DNA of 64,000 nt from Eutrophosalina sp902522775 (lineage in GTDB: Bacteria; Bacteroidota; Bacteroidia; Flavobacteriales; Flavobacteriaceae): positions 1-64,000 of the forward strand of contig CABYWQ010000002.1 of assembly GCA_902522775.1 (NCBI GenBank), written 5' to 3'. The translations under genes and the position numbers were made by a program. Shown piece after piece: positions 60,862-64,000 of the stretch; position 1 is the first letter of the stretch; each line of letters opens with the position of its first letter. Below the pieces are notes generated by a model, which saw nothing but the letters and a program-made list of their open reading frames with translations, did not search any database and was not told the origin of the DNA.

Positions 60862-61860
60862 ATGAGACCTGTCACGAAAGAAACTTATCTAAATTGGTAT
60901 GAAGAAATGCTTTTCTGGAGAAAGTTTGAAGACAAGCTTGCTGCAGTATATATTCAACAAAAAGTAAGAGGTTTTCTTCATCTTTACAATGGTCAAGAAG
61001 CAGTCTTGGCTGGTGCTCTTCATGTTATGGACACTTCAAAAGATAGAATGATAACAGCTTACAGAAATCACGTTATGCCTATCGGACTGGGAGTTGATCC
61101 CAAGAGAATTATGGCTGAATTATTTGGAAAAAGTACTGGAACTTCAAATGGTTTAGGAGGTTCAATGCATATTTTTTCAAAAGAACATAGATTTCATGGA
61201 GGTCACGGTATTGTCGGAGGACAAATTCCACTTGGTGCAGGTATGGCATTCGGTGATAAGTACCATGGTCGAGATGCAGTTACCCTATGTTTTATGGGAG
61301 ACGGTGCTGTAAGACAAGGTTCTTTTCATGAAACCTTAAATTTAGCAATGTTATGGTCACTACCTGTGGTATTTATTGTAGAAAATAATGGTTATGCAAT
61401 GGGTACGTCTGTGAAAAGAACCTCAAATCATACAGATATATGGAAGTTAGGTTTAGGTTATGAAATGCCATGTGGACCTGTTGATGGGATGAATCCTGTA
61501 AAAGTCGCGGAAGCATTAAATGAAGCAATTACTAGAGCTAGATCTGGAAATGGTCCTAGCTTATTGGAGATGAAAACTTACAGATATCGTGGTCACTCGA
61601 TGTCTGATGCCCAAAAATATAGAACCAAAGAAGAAGTTAATGAGTACAGAAAGATTGACCCTATAACTCAAGTCAAAGACTCAATATTGAGTAATAATTA
61701 TGCCAGTGAGGAGGATTTGAAAGAAATTGACATGAGAGTTAAAACAAAGGTTTTAAAATGTGAAAAATTTGCAGAAGAATCACCATTTCCTGAGGTCAAT
61801 GTTATGTATGATGCTGTTTATGAGCAAAAAGATTACCCTTTTATAAAACATAAACTATAA
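60862..61860 (+). CDS. pdhA: pyruvate dehydrogenase E1 component alpha subunit
   Basis: This is the thiamine diphosphate-dependent alpha subunit of the heterotetrameric E1. The 332 residues include LHLYNGQEAVLAGAL, YRNHVMPIGLGVDP, NGLGGSMHIFSKEHRFHGGHGIVGGQIPLGAG, and the ThDP motif CFMGDGAVRQGSFHETLNLAMLWSLPVVFIVENNGYAMGT. The C-terminal TYRYRGHSMSD is the phosphorylation-loop region of the family. Length is standard. E1 beta (pdhB) is not next to it, which in this group is usual; the E2 gene follows by 1 base. Confidence 0.97.
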   Translation: MRPVTKETYLNWYEEMLFWRKFEDKLAAVYIQQKVRGFLHLYNGQEAVLAGALHVMDTSKDRMITAYRNHVMPIGLGVDPKRIMAELFGKSTGTSNGLGGSMHIFSKEHRFHGGHGIVGGQIPLGAGMAFGDKYHGRDAVTLCFMGDGAVRQGSFHETLNLAMLWSLPVVFIVENNGYAMGTSVKRTSNHTDIWKLGLGYEMPCGPVDGMNPVKVAEALNEAITRARSGNGPSLLEMKTYRYRGHSMSDAQKYRTKEEVNEYRKIDPITQVKDSILSNNYASEEDLKEIDMRVKTKVLKCEKFAEESPFPEVNVMYDAVYEQKDYPFIKHKL

Positions 61861-61861
61861 A

Positions 61862-63574
61862 ATGGCTGAAGTAATTAAAATGCCCAGATTAAGTGATACC
61901 ATGGAAGAGGGTGTGGTAGCAACTTGGCTAAAAAAAGTTGGAGACAAGGTTGAGGAAGGTGAAATTTTAGCAGAAATTGAAACTGATAAGGCCACAATGG
62001 AGTTTGAATCCTTTTATGAGGGCACACTGTTACATATAGAAATTCAGGAGGGCATTACTGCTACTGTAGACTCTTTATTGTGTATTATCGGAGAGGAAGG
62101 GGAGGATATTTCTCAATTTCTAGTTCCAGTAAATGAATCACTACCAACATCAAGTGATAATAATCAACTTGATTTAGTTGATCAGATTAATGAACAAAAA
62201 AGTATAGAAACTGTGGATCCAGTTACATCTTTAACATCTGATGAAACTGATGATGTAACAAATGAAAGTGGGTCTATTGATTATATTACAATGCCCAGAC
62301 TGAGTGATACAATGGAAGAAGGAACAATTTCTAGCTGGTTAAAAAATGTTGGAGATAAAGTAAGTGAAGGTGAAATTTTAGCTGAAATTGAAACCGATAA
62401 AGCTACAATGGAATTTGAGTCTTTTTATGATGGAATACTAAGTCACATTGCTGTACAAGAAGGAGAAACTGTAAATGTTGATGAATTAATTGCAATTATT
62501 TCTGAAGGTGAAATAGACGTTAATAAAGCTCTTGAAAATTATTCAAAAGAACCAATAGAATCTTTGACTGAAACAAAGTCTGATGTTGAAACTAATGAAG
62601 AAAACACTAGCTCTGTTGAAGTTGACGTAATACCTGAGCTATCAATTTCTGATAAGAGAATTTTTGCTTCACCATTAGCAAAAAAGATTGCTAATGAAAA
62701 AAATATTGATCTCTCTCAAATAACAGGTTCGGGTGAAAATGGTCGAATAGTTAAAGAAGATCTTGAAAATATAGATGTGTCTAAAAAAGCTCCTTCAGTG
62801 CCAGTAAGCGAACCTGCTCCAGTAAGCGAGCCTGCTCCAGTCAGCCAACCCGATGTTAATTTAGCACCTGTCAATCCTGTTTTTAATGATGGTGAAGAAT
62901 TTTCCGAAATTGAAAATTCTTCGATGAGGAAAGCAATTGCAAAAAATTTAAGTAAATCTAAATTTTCTGCACCGCATTATTACTTATCAGTTGAATTTAA
63001 TATGGACAATGCAATCGCATTTAGAGAACAATATAATTCAATGCCAAATACTAAAATTTCATTCAATGATATAATTATAAAGGCATGTGCTATTGCATTA
63101 AAAGCTCACCCACAAGTGAATTCTCAGTGGTTTGATGATAAGATTAGATTGAATAATATTGTTAATATTGGAGTTGCTGTTGGAATTGAAGATGGTTTAG
63201 TAGTTCCTGTTATTAAGAATGCTGATTTGGAATCTTTACACAATATAAATAGTACAGTTAGAGATTATGCAGTAAGGGCTAAATCAAAAAAATTAAGACC
63301 GGATGAAATAGAGGGAAGTACCTTTACAATCTCTAATTTAGGCATGTTCGGTATAAAAGAATTTACGTCAATTATTAATCAACCAAACTCAGCTATTTTA
63401 TCTGTTGGAACCATAGTAAAAAAACCAATTGTTATTAATGAAAAAATTGTAGTAGGAAATACCATGAAATTAACATTAGCTTGTGATCATAGATCCGTTG
63501 ACGGTGTTACTGGCTCATTGTTTTTACAGACTCTGAAAGGTTACATTGAAAACCCTGTAACAATTTTAGTATAA
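61862..63574 (+). CDS. pdhC: pyruvate dehydrogenase E2, dihydrolipoamide acetyltransferase
   Basis: This is the core transacetylase of the pyruvate dehydrogenase complex. The 570 residues hold two lipoyl domains (lipoyl Lys43 and Lys180 in ETDKATMEFES), a peripheral-subunit-binding domain at about residues 268-300 (ASPLAKKIANEKNID, GSGENGRIVKEDLE), a proline/alanine linker with tandem repeats, and the catalytic domain with SSMRKAIAKNLSKSK and the active-site ACDHRSVDGVTGSLFL at about residue 541. The two lipoyl domains are close copies at the protein level. It is co-transcribed with pdhA and followed after 4 bases by an SDR gene. Confidence 0.97.
   Translation: MAEVIKMPRLSDTMEEGVVATWLKKVGDKVEEGEILAEIETDKATMEFESFYEGTLLHIEIQEGITATVDSLLCIIGEEGEDISQFLVPVNESLPTSSDNNQLDLVDQINEQKSIETVDPVTSLTSDETDDVTNESGSIDYITMPRLSDTMEEGTISSWLKNVGDKVSEGEILAEIETDKATMEFESFYDGILSHIAVQEGETVNVDELIAIISEGEIDVNKALENYSKEPIESLTETKSDVETNEENTSSVEVDVIPELSISDKRIFASPLAKKIANEKNIDLSQITGSGENGRIVKEDLENIDVSKKAPSVPVSEPAPVSEPAPVSQPDVNLAPVNPVFNDGEEFSEIENSSMRKAIAKNLSKSKFSAPHYYLSVEFNMDNAIAFREQYNSMPNTKISFNDIIIKACAIALKAHPQVNSQWFDDKIRLNNIVNIGVAVGIEDGLVVPVIKNADLESLHNINSTVRDYAVRAKSKKLRPDEIEGSTFTISNLGMFGIKEFTSIINQPNSAILSVGTIVKKPIVINEKIVVGNTMKLTLACDHRSVDGVTGSLFLQTLKGYIENPVTILV
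61880..62500 (+). repeat. duplicated lipoyl-domain coding segment in pdhC
   Basis: The coding segments beginning near 61880 and 62291 encode near-identical lipoyl domains 137 residues apart, sharing MPRLSDTMEEG, GEILAEIETDKATMEFESF and similar third-strand sequence. The DNA of both copies stays alike (atgcccaga, agtgatac, atggaaga) but differs at many third positions, so the duplication is not recent. Two-lipoyl E2 proteins are known. Confidence 0.8.
62801..62854 (+). repeat. 18-base tandem repeat in the pdhC linker
   Basis: Three tandem 18-base units (ccagtaagcgaacctgct and two variants, the third degenerate) encode PVSEPA-PVSEPA-PVSQPD in the flexible linker before the catalytic domain. 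Units one and two differ by a single base. The tract has higher G+C than the rest of the gene, and copy number may vary between strains. Confidence 0.85.
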
Positions 63575-63578
63575 ATTA

Positions 63579-64000
63579 ATGAAAACGGTTATAATCACAG
63601 GGACTAGTTCAGGGATCGGATTAGATCTAGTCAAAACATTTGATTCGAACGGATATCGTGTGATTTCTCTTTCCAGAAATGATCTTCCTAATACTACCAA
63701 CTTTTCTGAAAATGTAAATCATATAAATTTTGATATAACCAATAATTCGGATATTAAATCGTTAGTTGTATTGATTAAATCAAAATACAGTAATATTGAC
63801 GTACTTATAAATAACGCAGGAAAACTAATAAGCAAACCTTTTGGTGATTTTTCAGACTCAGAGTTTAGGTCCATTTATGATGTAAATCTGTTTGGAGTGG
63901 TTGACTTAATAAAGTCTTTACTACCCTATTTTCATGAAAAAAGTCACATTGTAAATATTAGTAGTGTAGGCGGTATTAATGGAAGTTCTAAATTTCCAGG
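63579..64000 (+). CDS. short-chain dehydrogenase/reductase (3' end outside window)
   Basis: Only the first 140 residues are visible. The start at ATG 63579 lies 4 bases after pdhC. The NAD(P) motif ITGTSSGIGLDL is at about residues 6-17, INNAG follows at about residue 83, and NISSVGG (catalytic Ser region) comes near the window end. The catalytic YxxxK is not reached. The substrate cannot be assigned. Close spacing suggests it shares the pdhA-pdhC transcript. Confidence 0.88.
   Translation, partial: MKTVIITGTSSGIGLDLVKTFDSNGYRVISLSRNDLPNTTNFSENVNHINFDITNNSDIKSLVVLIKSKYSNIDVLINNAGKLISKPFGDFSDSEFRSIYDVNLFGVVDLIKSLLPYFHEKSHIVNISSVGGINGSSKFP

Noticed and set aside
1..64000. CRISPR arrays, prophage, transposase or rRNA genes
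   Set aside because: I looked on both strands and found no regularly spaced repeats, no transposase or integrase frame, and no rRNA-like sequence.

Overview
The window comes from an AT-rich, gene-dense chromosome of a Bacteroidota bacterium, most likely an uncultivated marine member of the Flavobacteriia. The evidence is the set of lineage markers: type IX secretion and gliding genes (porT, plug protein, gldJ, porV), a TamL-type lipoprotein version of TamA, an Na+-NQR operon, FtsZ ending in NSFLHDNVD, a compact RpoD without region 1.1, and repeated TAnnTTTG promoter boxes just before start codons. No ribosomal RNA, transposase, integrase, prophage or CRISPR array was seen. Almost all of the window is core housekeeping sequence with very short intergenic gaps.

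Layout. 1-3531 (+): ftsA (5' end outside the window), ftsZ and a YqeY protein, then tRNA-Arg. 3606-15886 (-): MATE exporter, exported PHP phosphodiesterase, anmK, rpe, rpoD, pnp, rpsO, accD, fructose-bisphosphate aldolase and tamL. 15916-25344: small units in both orientations: SpoU RNA methyltransferase, porT, trkA-trkH, an aminotransferase, rsmG, and pruA-apaG-plug protein. 25436-32294 (+): nqrABCDEF-apbE, in which the last gene makes the flavin transferase that matures NqrB and NqrC. 32284-37115 (-): a methyltransferase, map, a thioredoxin-like lipoprotein, gpmI, an M15 peptidase and a GNAT acetyltransferase, then tRNA-Gly. 37240-41817 (+): two exported carboxypeptidase-regulatory-like proteins, a DUF6702 protein, an M1 peptidase and TatA. 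41814-44455: mostly small enzymes and unrecognised proteins, then tRNA-Val. 44688-50525: a glycosyltransferase and phosphatase pair, a SnoaL-like lipoprotein, a VWA/AAA+ pair and an SRPBCC protein. 50548-54940 (+): yjbQ, clpB and an M20 amidohydrolase. 54937-59474 (-): amidase, murF and gldJ. 59662-64000 (+): porV, pdhA, pdhC and a truncated SDR gene.

The genes join into a few themes: cell division and wall recycling (ftsAZ, murF, anmK, M15 peptidase), sodium and potassium energetics (Nqr, Trk), outer-membrane biogenesis and protein secretion (TamL, PorT, PorV, GldJ, plug protein, TatA), RNA metabolism (pnp, rpsO, rsmG, SpoU) and central carbon metabolism (rpe, fba, gpmI, pdh).

I did not find a clearly new multi-gene system. 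The observation that best merits checking is a pair of intergenic sequences in opposite orientation, at 44622-44660 and 46651-46795. They share a 16/17 match and exact 11- and 9-base words, one lies just after tRNA-Val, and they bracket a two-gene block. The second copy is full of hairpins. Next are the absence of porU between gldJ and porV, and several familiar enzymes without signature residues (AccD zinc finger, ApaG glycine motif, AAA+ Walker A).
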